64,000 nucleotides of DNA from Sphingomonas sp. dw_22 (GTDB lineage Bacteria > Pseudomonadota > Alphaproteobacteria > Sphingomonadales > Sphingomonadaceae), in assembly GCF_018449795.1 (NCBI RefSeq), contig NZ_JAAVVE010000007.1:1-64000 (forward strand), in the 5' to 3' direction. Shown here one piece after another: positions 42,963-52,126 of this stretch. The notes below the pieces were generated by a model. It was not told the DNA's origin. It saw only the letters and a list, made by a program, of their open reading frames with translations, and made no database searches. The position numbers and the translations under genes were made by a program. Numbering within the stretch: the stretch's first letter is position 1; the number at the start of each line of letters is the position of its first letter.

Positions 42963-43607
42963 GTGTTCTACGTCATTCTTTTCGCGATGGTGGCAGGCTT
43001 TCTGGCGCTCAGGCTCTATACGGTGCTCGGCAAGCGCACCGGCCATGAGCAGGCGCTGCCGAAGCCGGCGGAGGAGCGCCTCGCCGCCGCGCCGATGCCG
43101 CGCACCATCGATGTCGTCCCCGAAGTCCGCGAGACCGGCAACCGCACGATCGAGGCGGGCGCCGAGACGGGCCTGCGCGCCGTGGTCAACGCCGATTCGA
43201 GCTTCGACGTGGCGCAGTTCGTCGAAGGCGCCAAGTCCGCCTACAAGATGATCCTCGAAGCCTATTGGAAGGGCGATGAGGAGACGCTGGGCTGGCTGGT
43301 CGAGGACGATGTCCGCGCCGGCTTCCTCCAGGCGATCGCCGATCGCAAGGCGGCGGGCCATGTGCTGGAGAACCGGCTGGTCGCGATCGAGCGCGCGGTC
43401 ATCTCCGAAGCCTCGGTCGAGGGGCGCGTCGCGCGGATCGTGGTGCGCTTCGATGCCGATATCGCGGCGGTGACGCGCGATCAGGACGGCAATGTCGTCG
43501 CCGGCTCGCTCACCGACGCGGTCGAGACGCACGACATCTGGACCTTCGCGCGCAACCTGCGCAGCGACGATCCCAACTGGAAGCTCGTCGAAACCGACGA
43601 AGCCTGA
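42963..43607 (+). CDS. Tim44-like domain protein
   Basis: 214 residues. An N-terminal membrane anchor (FYVILFAMVAGFLALRLYTVLG) is followed by a linker and, at about 70-210, a Tim44-like domain: FDVAQFVEGAKSAYKMILEAYWKGDEETL, then RIVVRFDADIAAVTRDQDGNVV, then DIWTFARNLRSDDPNWKLVET. Alphaproteobacterial proteins of this type (TimA) are related to mitochondrial Tim44. Location divergent from secB and ahead of mltA is shared with other alphaproteobacteria. The start is GTG 42963, directly before the membrane helix. Confidence 0.92.
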   Translation: MFYVILFAMVAGFLALRLYTVLGKRTGHEQALPKPAEERLAAAPMPRTIDVVPEVRETGNRTIEAGAETGLRAVVNADSSFDVAQFVEGAKSAYKMILEAYWKGDEETLGWLVEDDVRAGFLQAIADRKAAGHVLENRLVAIERAVISEASVEGRVARIVVRFDADIAAVTRDQDGNVVAGSLTDAVETHDIWTFARNLRSDDPNWKLVETDEA

Positions 43608-43612
43608 GAGGC

Positions 43613-44926
43613 ATGATGCGGATCTGGGGAGGGGTGGCGCTCGCGGCGCTTCTGGGCGCATGTTCGAGCGGCATCGTTCCGCCTTCCCCGGGGCAGAGAC
43701 CCGCGCCGGCACCGCGCGAAACGGAGGCGCCCAGGGCCACCCGGCCCGCCGCGCTTCCCGAAACCCCGGCCAACCTGCCCGCGCGCCAGCCGACCCCGGC
43801 AATCCCGCTCCCGCCCGCTCCGGCGCCCGCCATGCCCACCGGCGTGACGACCGCCGCCGGCGCGGGGCTGCTCCCCGGACCTGCCGTCGATACGCTGCCT
43901 ATCACCCAGCAGGGCGCCGAGCGCGCGCTGGCGGCCTTCCGCATCTCCTGCCCCACGCTCCAGCGCCGCACCGATGCGACCGGCCTGACGCGCGGCGCCG
44001 ACTGGGCCGATGCCTGCGCCGCCGCCGCGAGTTGGCCGTCGCGCGATGCGCCCGCCTTCTTCGCGCGCTGGTTCGAGACGGTGCAGGTCGCCGACGGCCA
44101 AGCCTTCGCCACCGGCTATTACGAGCCCGAGATCGCCGGGTCGCGCGATCGCCGGCATGGCTATGAAGTGCCGATCTACGGCGTTCCCGACGATCTGATC
44201 GAAGTCGATCTCGGCCTGTTTTCCGACGACCTGAAGGGCAAGCGCATCCGCGGCCGGGTGAAGGCCAAGAGCTTCGTGCCCTATTTCGATCGCGGCGAGA
44301 TCGAGGCCGGCGCGCTTGCGAGCCATGCCCCGGTGATCGCCTGGGCGGCCGATCCGGTCGAGATCTTCTTCCTCCAGGTCCAGGGCTCGGGCCGGCTGCA
44401 CCTGCCCGACGGCGGCGTGATGCGGATCGGCTATGCTGGGCAGAACGGCCGCGACTATACCGGCATCGGCAAGCTGATGCGCGACCGCGGGCTGCTTGGC
44501 CCCGGCCAGGCATCGATGCAGGGCATCATGGGCTATCTGCGCGACCACCCCGAGGAAGGGGCGGCGATCATGCGCGAGAACAAGAGCTTCGTGTTCTTCA
44601 AGGAGCTGACCGGCGCGGGCCCGCTGGGCGCGATGGGCCATCCGGTGACCGGCTGGGTGAGCGCCGCCGCCGATCCGAAGTTCGTGCCGCTCGGCGCGCC
44701 CGTGTTCCTCTCGATGGACCGCACCGACGCGACCGGCCTGTGGATCGCCCAGGATACCGGCGGCGCGATCAAGGGGCCGAACCGCATCGACACCTTCTGG
44801 GGCGCGGGCGAGGATGCGCGCGCGATCGCCGGCGGCATGTCCGCGCGCGGCACGGCCTGGCTGCTGCTGCCCAAGGGCACGCTGGCCCGGCTCGCTGTGC
44901 CAGTTCTCGCTCCCGCAAATCCGTGA
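43613..44926 (+). CDS. mltA: Membrane-bound lytic murein transglycosylase A
   Basis: 437 residues. A lipoprotein signal MMRIWGGVALAALLGAC gives Cys17, then a Pro/Ala-rich linker (about 18-85). The MltA barrel begins near TGYYEPEIAGSRDRR and includes KAKSFVPYFDRGEIE and FFLQVQGSGRLHLPDGGVMRIGYAGQNG. The 3D-type catalytic motif is WIAQDTGGAIKGPNRIDTFWGAG, with the essential Asp. It cleaves peptidoglycan glycan strands at the outer membrane. It starts 5 bases after the Tim44-like gene and overlaps the Smr gene (GTGA). Confidence 0.94.
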   Translation: MMRIWGGVALAALLGACSSGIVPPSPGQRPAPAPRETEAPRATRPAALPETPANLPARQPTPAIPLPPAPAPAMPTGVTTAAGAGLLPGPAVDTLPITQQGAERALAAFRISCPTLQRRTDATGLTRGADWADACAAAASWPSRDAPAFFARWFETVQVADGQAFATGYYEPEIAGSRDRRHGYEVPIYGVPDDLIEVDLGLFSDDLKGKRIRGRVKAKSFVPYFDRGEIEAGALASHAPVIAWAADPVEIFFLQVQGSGRLHLPDGGVMRIGYAGQNGRDYTGIGKLMRDRGLLGPGQASMQGIMGYLRDHPEEGAAIMRENKSFVFFKELTGAGPLGAMGHPVTGWVSAAADPKFVPLGAPVFLSMDRTDATGLWIAQDTGGAIKGPNRIDTFWGAGEDARAIAGGMSARGTAWLLLPKGTLARLAVPVLAPANP

Positions 44927-45522
44927 GCGGCCACGGGCGCCGCACGCTGGCGCCCGAGGAAGCGGCGCTGTGGAAGCGGGTGATCGCCACGGTGACGCCG
45001 CTGAGGCCCGCCAAGGCGCCTCCGCCCGAAAAGCCGGTCGCGGCGGCCAAGGCGGAGGAGCAGGCGCAGTCCGTTCCCGCACCGCCGAAGCCGGCGATGC
45101 GCCTTACCAAGCCTCCCGCCGCTCGCATCCAGCCTCTCCCCGCCCGCAGGGAGGAGAGCAACACCCTCGACGGCTCCTGGGACCGCCGCCTGTCGCGCGG
45201 CCTGGTCTCGCCCGAGAGCGCGATCGACCTGCACGGCCACAATCTCGCCTCTGCCTATGACCGCCTGGATTTCGGCCTCGCCCAGGCGATCGCGCGGGGA
45301 GACCGGGTGCTGCTGCTCATCACCGGCAAGCCGCCCCGGCCCGAATCGGAGCGCCCCCACGCCCGCGGCGCGATTCGCGCGGCGGTGGGCGATTGGCTCG
45401 CCTCCTCGCGCCATGCCGATCGGATCGCGGCGGTGCGCGCCGCGCATCCCAGGCATGGCGGAACGGGCGCGCTCTATATCGTGCTGCGCCGTCCGAAACC
45501 TGCACCACAGCGAATTTCTTAA
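44923..45522 (+). CDS. Smr-domain protein
   Basis: 199 residues from GTG 44923 (overlap GTGA with mltA). The N-terminal half is a Pro/Lys/Ala-rich linker. The Smr domain is at about 95-195: AIDLHGHNLASAYDRL with the DLHG motif, VLLLITGKPP, then HPRHGGTGALYIVLRR with the H-G-G-x-G-A signature. Such stand-alone Smr proteins (YdaL/SmrA type) bind or nick nucleic acids. The Tim44–mltA–smr order is typical in alphaproteobacteria near dnaA/secB. Confidence 0.92.
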   Translation: MSGHGRRTLAPEEAALWKRVIATVTPLRPAKAPPPEKPVAAAKAEEQAQSVPAPPKPAMRLTKPPAARIQPLPARREESNTLDGSWDRRLSRGLVSPESAIDLHGHNLASAYDRLDFGLAQAIARGDRVLLLITGKPPRPESERPHARGAIRAAVGDWLASSRHADRIAAVRAAHPRHGGTGALYIVLRRPKPAPQRIS

Positions 45523-45600
45523 CCTCTCTCTGCCAGCATCCTGACCTTCTGAACCCGGGCGGGGGCGCCCGGTAACGGTGGTTTGGGGACAGAGTCGCAG

Positions 45601-47277
45601 GTGGAAGGCATTTCGCTCAAAAGTCGCGCAATCGCCTTCGCGATATGCGCCGGAGCGGTGGCGTTCATCCTCGCGCTGACGGCTGTCGCCGAGCCGATGC
45701 AGATCACGGTCGAGAGTGCCGGCCGCGCGCTGATCGTCTCGATCGTCTGCGGCGTGATGTGCTGGGCGTCGGCCGAACGCACCATCGCCTCGACCGCCGG
45801 CGCGATCGACGCGGCGATCGATCGCCTCACCACCGCGGCCAATGGCGACCTGCAAAGCGAAGTTCCCGACGAAGTGCGCCAGTCGGTCCCCGCGCTCGCC
45901 CATGCGATGGACGGGCTGTTCCACCAGCTCCACGCCAATCTGGAAAGCGTCCAGCGGCTGGCGATGTTCGATCCGGTGACCGGCCTCGCCAACCGCACCA
46001 ATTTCCGCCGCACCGTCGAGCGGGTGCTGGTCGATCTGCCCCAGGGCGTGACCGCGGTGCTCTATTTCATCGATCTCGATCGCTTCAAGTCGGTCAACGA
46101 CACGCTCGGCCATGCCACCGGCGACGTGCTGCTGGGCATGGTCGCCAATCGGCTGCGCGCGGTGGCCGACCGGTTCGCCGCCGAGGGGGACGTCCGCCCG
46201 CCGTTGATCGGGCGGCTGGCCGGCGACGAGTTCACGATGTTCTTCCCCGATCTGCGCGACCTGCGCGAGGCCGACCGGATCGGCCGCGGCATCCTGTTCG
46301 CGCTCTCCGAACCCTTCGACCTGGCCGATCAGGAAGTCTCGATCGGCGCCTCGGTGGGCATTGCCCGGCGCCCCGAGCACGGCACGACGCTGCACGACAT
46401 GATGCGCGCCGCCGATGCCGCCATGTATCACGCCAAGGGGCAGGGCCGCGGCCGCGTGGAGCATTTCACCGAGCTGCTCGCCACCGAGATGGCCGATCGC
46501 GCCCGGCTCGAAAGCGATCTGCGCGTGGCGGTGGAGAAGGGCCAGTTCACCCTGGTCTTCCAGCCCCAGGTAGCGGCGAGCGACGGCCGCATCGTCGCCG
46601 CCGAGGCGCTGCTGCGCTGGCGCCACCCGGACGGCCTCAAGCTGCCCGCCACCTTCATCCGCCGCGCCGAGGAGACCGGCCTGATCGTCGAGATCGGCGA
46701 ATGGGTGGTCACCAGCGTCGCGGAGACGATCTCGCGCTGGGCGCGGCTCGGCATCCGGCAGCGGCTGACGGTCAACATCAGTCCGCGCGAGATCGATCAC
46801 GTCACCTTCTTCCGCCGCCTCCGCGAGGCGATGATGGCGGCCAAAGCGCCGGCCAACCTGCTCGAGCTGGAGCTCAGCGAGACGCTGGCGATGCATTGCT
46901 CCGAGGAAGTGCTGGAGGCGGTGGCGACGCTCCGGGCCGATGGCGCGAGCGTGGCGATCGACGATTTCGGCACCGGCTATTCGAACCTGGCGCGGCTGCG
47001 CGACTTGCCGATCGATCGGGTCAAGCTCGATCGCAGCGTGATCGAGCATGTCGCGGTGAACCCCGAGGCGCGCACGATCGCGCAGGCGGTGATCGGGCTG
47101 ATCCATGGCCTGGGCTGCGAAGTGGTGGCCGAGGGGATCGAGAGCGACGCGCAGGCCGCGGTGCTCCGCGTGATCGGCTGCGACGTGCTCCAGGGCTATG
47201 CTATCGCCCAGCCGATGGCCGAGGACGATTTCCTCGCCTGGGCGCGTGCCGTCGAGCCTAGGCGCGCGGTATCCTGA
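45601..47277 (+). CDS. Membrane GGDEF-EAL c-di-GMP protein
   Basis: About 558 residues. Two membrane helices (residues about 8-26 and 38-58) precede a HAMP-like linker. The GGDEF domain has FDPVTGLANRTNFRR, YFIDLDRFKSVND, and RLAGDEF near 207; AGDEF may retain activity. The EAL domain has AAEALLRWRHP near 335, LELELSETLAMH, IDDFGTGYSNL, and AEGIESDAQA, so phosphodiesterase residues look complete. GTG 45601 has GGGGA 11 bases upstream; TTG 45583 is an alternative. The 3' end overlaps convergent dapE by 20 bases. Confidence 0.9.
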   Translation: MEGISLKSRAIAFAICAGAVAFILALTAVAEPMQITVESAGRALIVSIVCGVMCWASAERTIASTAGAIDAAIDRLTTAANGDLQSEVPDEVRQSVPALAHAMDGLFHQLHANLESVQRLAMFDPVTGLANRTNFRRTVERVLVDLPQGVTAVLYFIDLDRFKSVNDTLGHATGDVLLGMVANRLRAVADRFAAEGDVRPPLIGRLAGDEFTMFFPDLRDLREADRIGRGILFALSEPFDLADQEVSIGASVGIARRPEHGTTLHDMMRAADAAMYHAKGQGRGRVEHFTELLATEMADRARLESDLRVAVEKGQFTLVFQPQVAASDGRIVAAEALLRWRHPDGLKLPATFIRRAEETGLIVEIGEWVVTSVAETISRWARLGIRQRLTVNISPREIDHVTFFRRLREAMMAAKAPANLLELELSETLAMHCSEEVLEAVATLRADGASVAIDDFGTGYSNLARLRDLPIDRVKLDRSVIEHVAVNPEARTIAQAVIGLIHGLGCEVVAEGIESDAQAAVLRVIGCDVLQGYAIAQPMAEDDFLAWARAVEPRRAVS

Positions 47278-48388
47278 GCGCCCGCCGCAACACCTCGGCA
47301 TAGACCTCCGCCAGCGCCCGCAGGTCCGCCACCGCCACCGCTTCGTCCAGCTTGTGCATCGTCGCATTGACCAGCCCGAACTCGACCACCGGGCAGACCC
47401 GCGAGAGGAAGCGCGCGTCGGAAGTGCCGCCCGTGGTGGAAAGCTCGGGCGTGATGCCCAGCACCGCCTCGACGGCGCCGGAGACCAGCGTGGAAAGCGC
47501 GCCCGGCTCGGTCAGGAACGCCTCGCCATAGACGCGGCCCTTCACCTCGGCGTTCGGGGCATGGCGGCGCACGATCGCCTCGATGCGTGCGATCAGGTCG
47601 GGGCCGCGCTGCATGTCGTTGAAGCGGATGCTGATCCGCGCCGCCGCGCGCCCCGGAATGACGTTGGTCGCGGGATTGCCCACCGCGAGATCGATGACCT
47701 CGATGTTCGAAGGCTGGAACCAGGCATTGCCGGTATCGAGTTCGATCGCATCGATCTCGGCCAATGCGCGGATCAGGCGCGGCACCGGATTGTCGGCGAG
47801 GTGCGGATAGGCGACATGGCCCTGCTGCCCGATCACCGCCACGTCGATCACCGTCGAGCCGCGCCGCCCGATCTTGATCGTGTCGCCCAGCCGGTGGGCG
47901 GAGCTCGGCTCGCCGACCACGCACATGTCGGGCTGCACGCCGCGCTCGGCCATGCGCTCGATCAGGCGCGGCGTGCCATAGGTGGCGGGGCCTTCCTCAT
48001 CGCCGGTGATGATCAGGCTGACAATGCCCTTGGCGGGCGCGGATGCGAGCGCGGCGACGAAGGCGGCGATCGATCCCTTCATGTCCACCGCGCCGCGCCC
48101 ATAGAGCAGGTCGCCGCGGATCTCGGGCGCGAAGGCGCCGCTGGTCCAGCCGGCACCCGGCGGCACGACGTCGAGATGCCCGGCAAAGGCGAGATGCGGG
48201 CCGCTGTCCCCGCGCACCGCGAGCAGATTCTCGACCGGCCCGTCCGGCGCCTCGCCCTCGACGAAGCGCTCGACGCGAAAGCCCAGCGGCAGCAGCGCGG
48301 CCTCCAGCACGTCGAACACTTCCCCGCGTGCGGGCGTTATGCTCTCGGCGGCGATCAGCGCCTTGGTGAGTTCGACGACGTCGGGCAC
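47258..48388 (-). CDS. dapE: Succinyl-diaminopimelate desuccinylase
   Basis: 376 residues, M20 metallopeptidase family, a step of lysine and diaminopimelate synthesis. The metal ligands are in LAFAGHLDVVPPG, GRGAVDMKGSIAAFVAA and ITGDEEGPA, and the tail GTSDARFL and EFGLVNATMHKLDE completes the site. GTG 48388 was chosen: GGAG lies five bases upstream and VPDVVELTKALIAAESITP is the family start; the open frame reaches 48442. Convergent overlap with the GGDEF-EAL gene. Confidence 0.95.
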   Translation of the reverse strand: MPDVVELTKALIAAESITPARGEVFDVLEAALLPLGFRVERFVEGEAPDGPVENLLAVRGDSGPHLAFAGHLDVVPPGAGWTSGAFAPEIRGDLLYGRGAVDMKGSIAAFVAALASAPAKGIVSLIITGDEEGPATYGTPRLIERMAERGVQPDMCVVGEPSSAHRLGDTIKIGRRGSTVIDVAVIGQQGHVAYPHLADNPVPRLIRALAEIDAIELDTGNAWFQPSNIEVIDLAVGNPATNVIPGRAAARISIRFNDMQRGPDLIARIEAIVRRHAPNAEVKGRVYGEAFLTEPGALSTLVSGAVEAVLGITPELSTTGGTSDARFLSRVCPVVEFGLVNATMHKLDEAVAVADLRALAEVYAEVLRRALRIPRA

Positions 48389-48417
48389 ATTATCTCCATC
48401 AATCCGTGGAGGCGGCA

Positions 48418-48864
48418 TTGCCCAAGCTCGATCTCGATACAATCCCGCAGACCAATGCGACCGGCTATCCGCCGCATTATGCCGGGCCGGTGCAGGGGCG
48501 CTGGTATCGCCGGCTGGGGCCGGCGAACGGCCTGAGCGACTTCGGGGTGACCCATGTGACGCTCAAGCCCGGCGCCTGGTCGTCGCAGCGCCATTGGCAT
48601 GAGGGCGAGGACGAATGCGTGGTGATGCTGGCCGGCGAGGCGGTGCTGGTCGATGACAATGGCGAGACGGTGATGCGCCCCGGCGACATCGCGGCGTTCC
48701 CCAAGAACGACGGCAACGGCCATGTCCTCCAGAACCGCAGCGATGTGGATTGCGTGTTCGTCGCGATCGGCCGGCCGGGCGACACGGACTGCCACTATCC
48801 CGACATCGACATGCACCTGCCTGCGGGGGAGGACTTCCGCCGCAAGGACGGTTCGGAGTTCTGA
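48418..48864 (+). CDS. Cupin-domain protein
   Basis: 148 residues, a single small beta-barrel. The cupin motif 1 is SQRHWHEGEDECVVMLAGEAVL with two His and one Glu metal ligands, and motif 2 is MRPGDIAAFPKNDGNGHVLQNRS with the last His. The C-terminus has a zinc-like GDTDCHYPDIDMHL. TTG 48418 was chosen because GGAGG ends five bases before it; GTG 48406 is the alternative. Function unknown; family members bind sugars or act as dioxygenases/isomerases. It is divergent from dapE by about 30 bases. Confidence 0.83.
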   Translation: MPKLDLDTIPQTNATGYPPHYAGPVQGRWYRRLGPANGLSDFGVTHVTLKPGAWSSQRHWHEGEDECVVMLAGEAVLVDDNGETVMRPGDIAAFPKNDGNGHVLQNRSDVDCVFVAIGRPGDTDCHYPDIDMHLPAGEDFRRKDGSEF

Positions 48865-49398
48865 TTTCGGGACGGCAGCCCTACCTTCCCTCTCCCCTTG
48901 AGGGGAGTGCGAGGTCGAACATGCCCCGCATGCTCGAGGATCGCGCGGGGCGCGATCCGACCTCGCACTGGTTGCGCAGACTTGGGTCGCGCACTTGCGC
49001 GGCCTTAGTCGGAGCTGGGTGAGGGGTGGGCGGCTGCGCAGCAGCCGCGCGGAGCTGCGCTCCGCTCTACCCCTCTCCAAGCTGCGCTAGGCAGCAAGCT
49101 GCCAAGCTTCGCTATCCTCTCCCCTATCAAGGGGAGAGGAATGAAAGGCCAGATACCGATCCATCCCATGCCTTCGGAGGCGAGGCGCGCCTTGCAATGT
49201 AGGATTTCGCCTGCAAGCATCGACGGCCGCTCTTTGACAGCCTGAATATGCACGCATTCGCCCTCGCGCATGCCCGCGCGGAATGTGCGACTTTAGGGCA
49301 TCCCGCTACCGCCCCATCCGAGTCAACCAACCCTCCCGGGGAGTCAAATGAGTCAACCGGCACAGGCCGGCCCCACGGATTTCCGCGGGTTTCCCCGA
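48865..49398. repeat. Gene-free repeat-rich stretch with tandem hairpins
   Basis: No credible gene is seen in 534 bases between the cupin gene and the GST gene. Hairpins follow one another: CTCCCCT/AGGGGAG at 48892-48907, GCGGCTGC/GCAGCCGC at 49030-49048, GCGGAG/CTCCGC at 49049-49065, GGCAGC/GCTGCC at 49090-49103, and the 10-bp TCCTCTCCCC/GGGGAGAGGA at 49115-49140. The outer CTCTCCCC core matches the REP-like element at 8547-8657. It may be a decayed repeat cluster. 49141-49398 shows nothing recognisable. Confidence 0.65.
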
Positions 49399-50061
49399 TC
49401 AGGCCGGCGCCATCTCGAACTGCTCGATCACCCAATCCTCCTCCTGCGCGCCGGCGATCCAGTCCTGGAGGAAGGGGTGCTGGAGCACCGCCAGCATATA
49501 GGCCTGGGCGAAGCGGGGCACGGGCAGCGAATAGGTGACGATCCGCGTCACCACCGGCGCGAACATGATGTCGACCGCGCCGAACGCGCCGAACAGGAAC
49601 TCGCCTTCGCCGCCGAAGCGCGCGCGGGCCTGTGCCCATAGCTCCATGATCCGCGACAGATCCTGGAGCACGTCGGCATCGGGGGTCTTGGGCGGATAGA
49701 CCTGGCGGATGTTCATGCTGTGCTTGCGGCGCAGCGCCGCGAAGCTCGAATGCATCTCCGCCGCCATCGATCGCGCCATGGCGCGGGCGGCATCGTCCTT
49801 GGGCCAGAAGCGGGTGTTGCCGGTCTTGTCGTTCAGATATTCGACGATCGCCAGGCTGTCCCACACCACTGCCTCGCCGTCCCACAGGATCGGCACCTTG
49901 CCCGAGGACGGGGCGAACTCGTCGCCTTCGCGGCGCCTGTCCCAATCCTGGTCGTAGAGCGGGACGACCGCTTCCTCGAAGGGAAGGCCGGATTGCTTGC
50001 AGGCCAGCCAGCCGCGCAGCGACCAGGACGAATAGGCCTTGTTGCCGATGATGAGCTTCAT
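49399..50061 (-). CDS. Glutathione S-transferase family protein
   Basis: 220 residues. A thioredoxin-like N-terminal domain (MKLIIGNKAYSSWSLRGWLACKQSGL, GKVPILWDGEAVVWDSLAIVEYLND with the cis-Pro and the glutathione-binding S in DSLAI) precedes an all-helical C-terminal domain (FLFGAFGAVDIMFAPVV). The pattern YSSWSLR resembles the zeta/maleylacetoacetate-isomerase-like group of proteobacteria. Substrate unknown. ATG 50061 is chosen because the beta-strand starts there; upstream extension to 50145 lacks homology. Divergent from the S9 peptidase. Confidence 0.9.
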   Translation of the reverse strand: MKLIIGNKAYSSWSLRGWLACKQSGLPFEEAVVPLYDQDWDRRREGDEFAPSSGKVPILWDGEAVVWDSLAIVEYLNDKTGNTRFWPKDDAARAMARSMAAEMHSSFAALRRKHSMNIRQVYPPKTPDADVLQDLSRIMELWAQARARFGGEGEFLFGAFGAVDIMFAPVVTRIVTYSLPVPRFAQAYMLAVLQHPFLQDWIAGAQEEDWVIEQFEMAPA

Positions 50062-50181
50062 GGGGGTGGGGATAGCCATGCAGGCCCGAAGGGGCAACCG
50101 AACAGGCGCTTGCGGCGCAGATCGAAACGCGACAGAATCGAGCATCGGGGCTCAAGTCATTGCGAATCCCTGGGGGGAAGA

Positions 50182-52125
50182 ATGAAGTATTGGGGAATCG
50201 GCCTGCGCGTCGCGGGCGTGATCGCTGCCGTGCTTTCCATGGGTGCGCAGGCACAGCAGGAAGTGCCGGCGAAGAAGACGGTGCCTGCGCCGCTCGATAC
50301 GGCGGTGTTCGCCGAAGTGCCCGCGGTCGAATCCCCCCAATTGTCGCCCGACGGCAAGCTGCTCGCTGCCAAGATCGCCGTTGGCGGCACGCAATATTTC
50401 GCCGTGATCCCGCTCGACGGATCGAAGCCGATCGTGATCGGCCTCAACGAGATGGACCTGAACTGGTGGGAATGGGTGAATGACGAATGGCTGGTGGTCG
50501 GGGTCGGCCAGCTTACCCCGGTCGAGGGCGACAAATGGTATGTGTCCCGTGCGGTGAGCGTGAGCGCCAGGGACGGCCATTTCGTGAACATCACCAATCG
50601 CGATGCCGGGCAGGATGCCGACGACCTGATCTGGACCGCGAACGACGGTTCGCCGCGCGTGCTGATGGCATCGCAGACGTCGATCTATTCGAACGAACCG
50701 GGCTTCTGGCCGCAGGTCGAGGAAGTCAACATCGCGACCGGCAAGCGGAAATTGGTGATGACCGGCCGGGAGGGCGTGTTCAGCTGGTATGCCGATGCGC
50801 AGGGCATCGTGCGGATGGGCGTGGGCGGAACGCTCGACGGGCGCACGCGGCGCGTCGTCTATCGCGAGGATGCGCGATCGAGCTTCCATGTCATCGATCG
50901 CGCCAAGGGCTTTCGGGAGGGGCTGACCGTGCCTGCCCTGTTCCTGAACGAGCCGAACAAGGCGCTGGTGGTCTCCGACGACGAGCAGGGCTATTCGGCG
51001 CTGTACGAGCTCGATCTCGCCACCATGACGCGCGGCAAGCAGCTTTTCGCCAGCAAGGGCCATGACATCGGCGGCCTGGTCTCCGACGGCACCGGCGCCG
51101 GCTATCTGGGCGTGCGCGTCGACGAGGACAGGCCGGCGATCCGCTGGACCGATCCGGCGATGGAGGCGATGCAGAAGGCCGTCGCCGCCACGATCAAGGG
51201 CGGCGACGCGCGTATCGTCTCGCTGAACAAGGACCGTTCGGTCGCCGTGGTCCATGCCGGCGGGCCGAGCGCACCCGGCGCCTATTTCCTCTATCGCCAG
51301 GCCGATGGCTCGATGACGCGGCTGAGCACCGGCAACAGCACGATCGGCCTCAAGCTGATGCACCCGGTGCGCACGATCCGCTACAAGGCACGCGACGGGC
51401 TGGAGATTTCCGCGGTGGTGACGATGCCGAAGGGCAAGTCGGGCAGGCTGCCGCTGATCGTGATGCCGCATGGCGGCCCCTTCGCCCGCGATACCGAGGA
51501 ATGGGACTGGTGGACCCAGTTCCTCGCCGATCGCGGCTATGCGGTGGTGCAGCCCAATTATCGCGGCTCCTCGGGCTATGGCACGGCGTTCACCGCCCGG
51601 GGCGAGGGGCAATGGGGCCTGGCGATGCAGGACGACCTGAACGACGCCGTGACCGCGCTTTCCGACCTGGGCCTGATCGACCCCAGGCGGGTATGTATGG
51701 TCGGCGCCTCCTATGGCGGCTATGCCGCGCTCCGGGCGGCGCAGCGCGACGGCAAGCTCTATCGCTGCGCGGTCTCCTTTGCCGGCGTGTCCGATCTCAA
51801 CCGCATGATCCGCTATGACAGCAGCTTCCTGGGATCGCAGGGCCGCAAGGATTGGCTGCGGGCGCAGGCGCCGGACTTCCGCCAGATCTCGCCGCTCTAT
51901 CATGCCGAGGATTTCTCGATCCCCGTGCTGCTCGTTCACGGCAAGAAGGACCGGGTCGTGCCGCTCAACCAGTCGCGGGTGATGGTCGACCGGCTGAAGG
52001 ACGCGGGCAAGGATGTGACCTATATCGAGCAGCCCGAGGCCGACCATCATTTCTCGCGCGGCGCCGACCGGCTGGAGTTCCTGAAGGCGCTGGAGGCGTT
52101 CCTGGCGAAGCACAATCCGGCCTGA
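50182..52125 (+). CDS. S9-family prolyl oligopeptidase-like peptidase, secreted
   Basis: 647 residues with a signal peptide (LRVAGVIAAVLSMGAQAQQ). The N-terminal beta-propeller covers about 45-390 (PQLSPDGKLLAAKIAVGG). The alpha/beta hydrolase domain covers about 400-645, with LIVMPHGGPFARD (oxyanion), QPNYRGSSGYG, and the nucleophile elbow VGASYGGYAAL (Ser about 510). The acid is Asp about 590 in HGKKDRVVPL, and the His about 622-623 is in EADHHFS. All catalytic residues are present. It should cleave short peptides in the periplasm. GGGGGGAAG precedes ATG 50182. Confidence 0.92.
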   Translation: MKYWGIGLRVAGVIAAVLSMGAQAQQEVPAKKTVPAPLDTAVFAEVPAVESPQLSPDGKLLAAKIAVGGTQYFAVIPLDGSKPIVIGLNEMDLNWWEWVNDEWLVVGVGQLTPVEGDKWYVSRAVSVSARDGHFVNITNRDAGQDADDLIWTANDGSPRVLMASQTSIYSNEPGFWPQVEEVNIATGKRKLVMTGREGVFSWYADAQGIVRMGVGGTLDGRTRRVVYREDARSSFHVIDRAKGFREGLTVPALFLNEPNKALVVSDDEQGYSALYELDLATMTRGKQLFASKGHDIGGLVSDGTGAGYLGVRVDEDRPAIRWTDPAMEAMQKAVAATIKGGDARIVSLNKDRSVAVVHAGGPSAPGAYFLYRQADGSMTRLSTGNSTIGLKLMHPVRTIRYKARDGLEISAVVTMPKGKSGRLPLIVMPHGGPFARDTEEWDWWTQFLADRGYAVVQPNYRGSSGYGTAFTARGEGQWGLAMQDDLNDAVTALSDLGLIDPRRVCMVGASYGGYAALRAAQRDGKLYRCAVSFAGVSDLNRMIRYDSSFLGSQGRKDWLRAQAPDFRQISPLYHAEDFSIPVLLVHGKKDRVVPLNQSRVMVDRLKDAGKDVTYIEQPEADHHFSRGADRLEFLKALEAFLAKHNPA

Positions 52126-52126
52126 G

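Noticed and set aside
44533..47367. 944-codon leftward frame opposite mltA, smr and the GGDEF-EAL gene.
   Set aside because: It is an antisense shadow spanning three clear genes on the other strand, with no recognisable domain.
48887..49398. CRISPR-like array of repeats downstream of the cupin gene.
   Set aside because: The hairpins differ from each other in sequence and spacing; no regular repeat-spacer pattern exists.
50152..52113. 653-codon leftward frame opposite the S9 peptidase.
   Set aside because: Antisense shadow; the plus strand has a signal peptide and a full catalytic triad.
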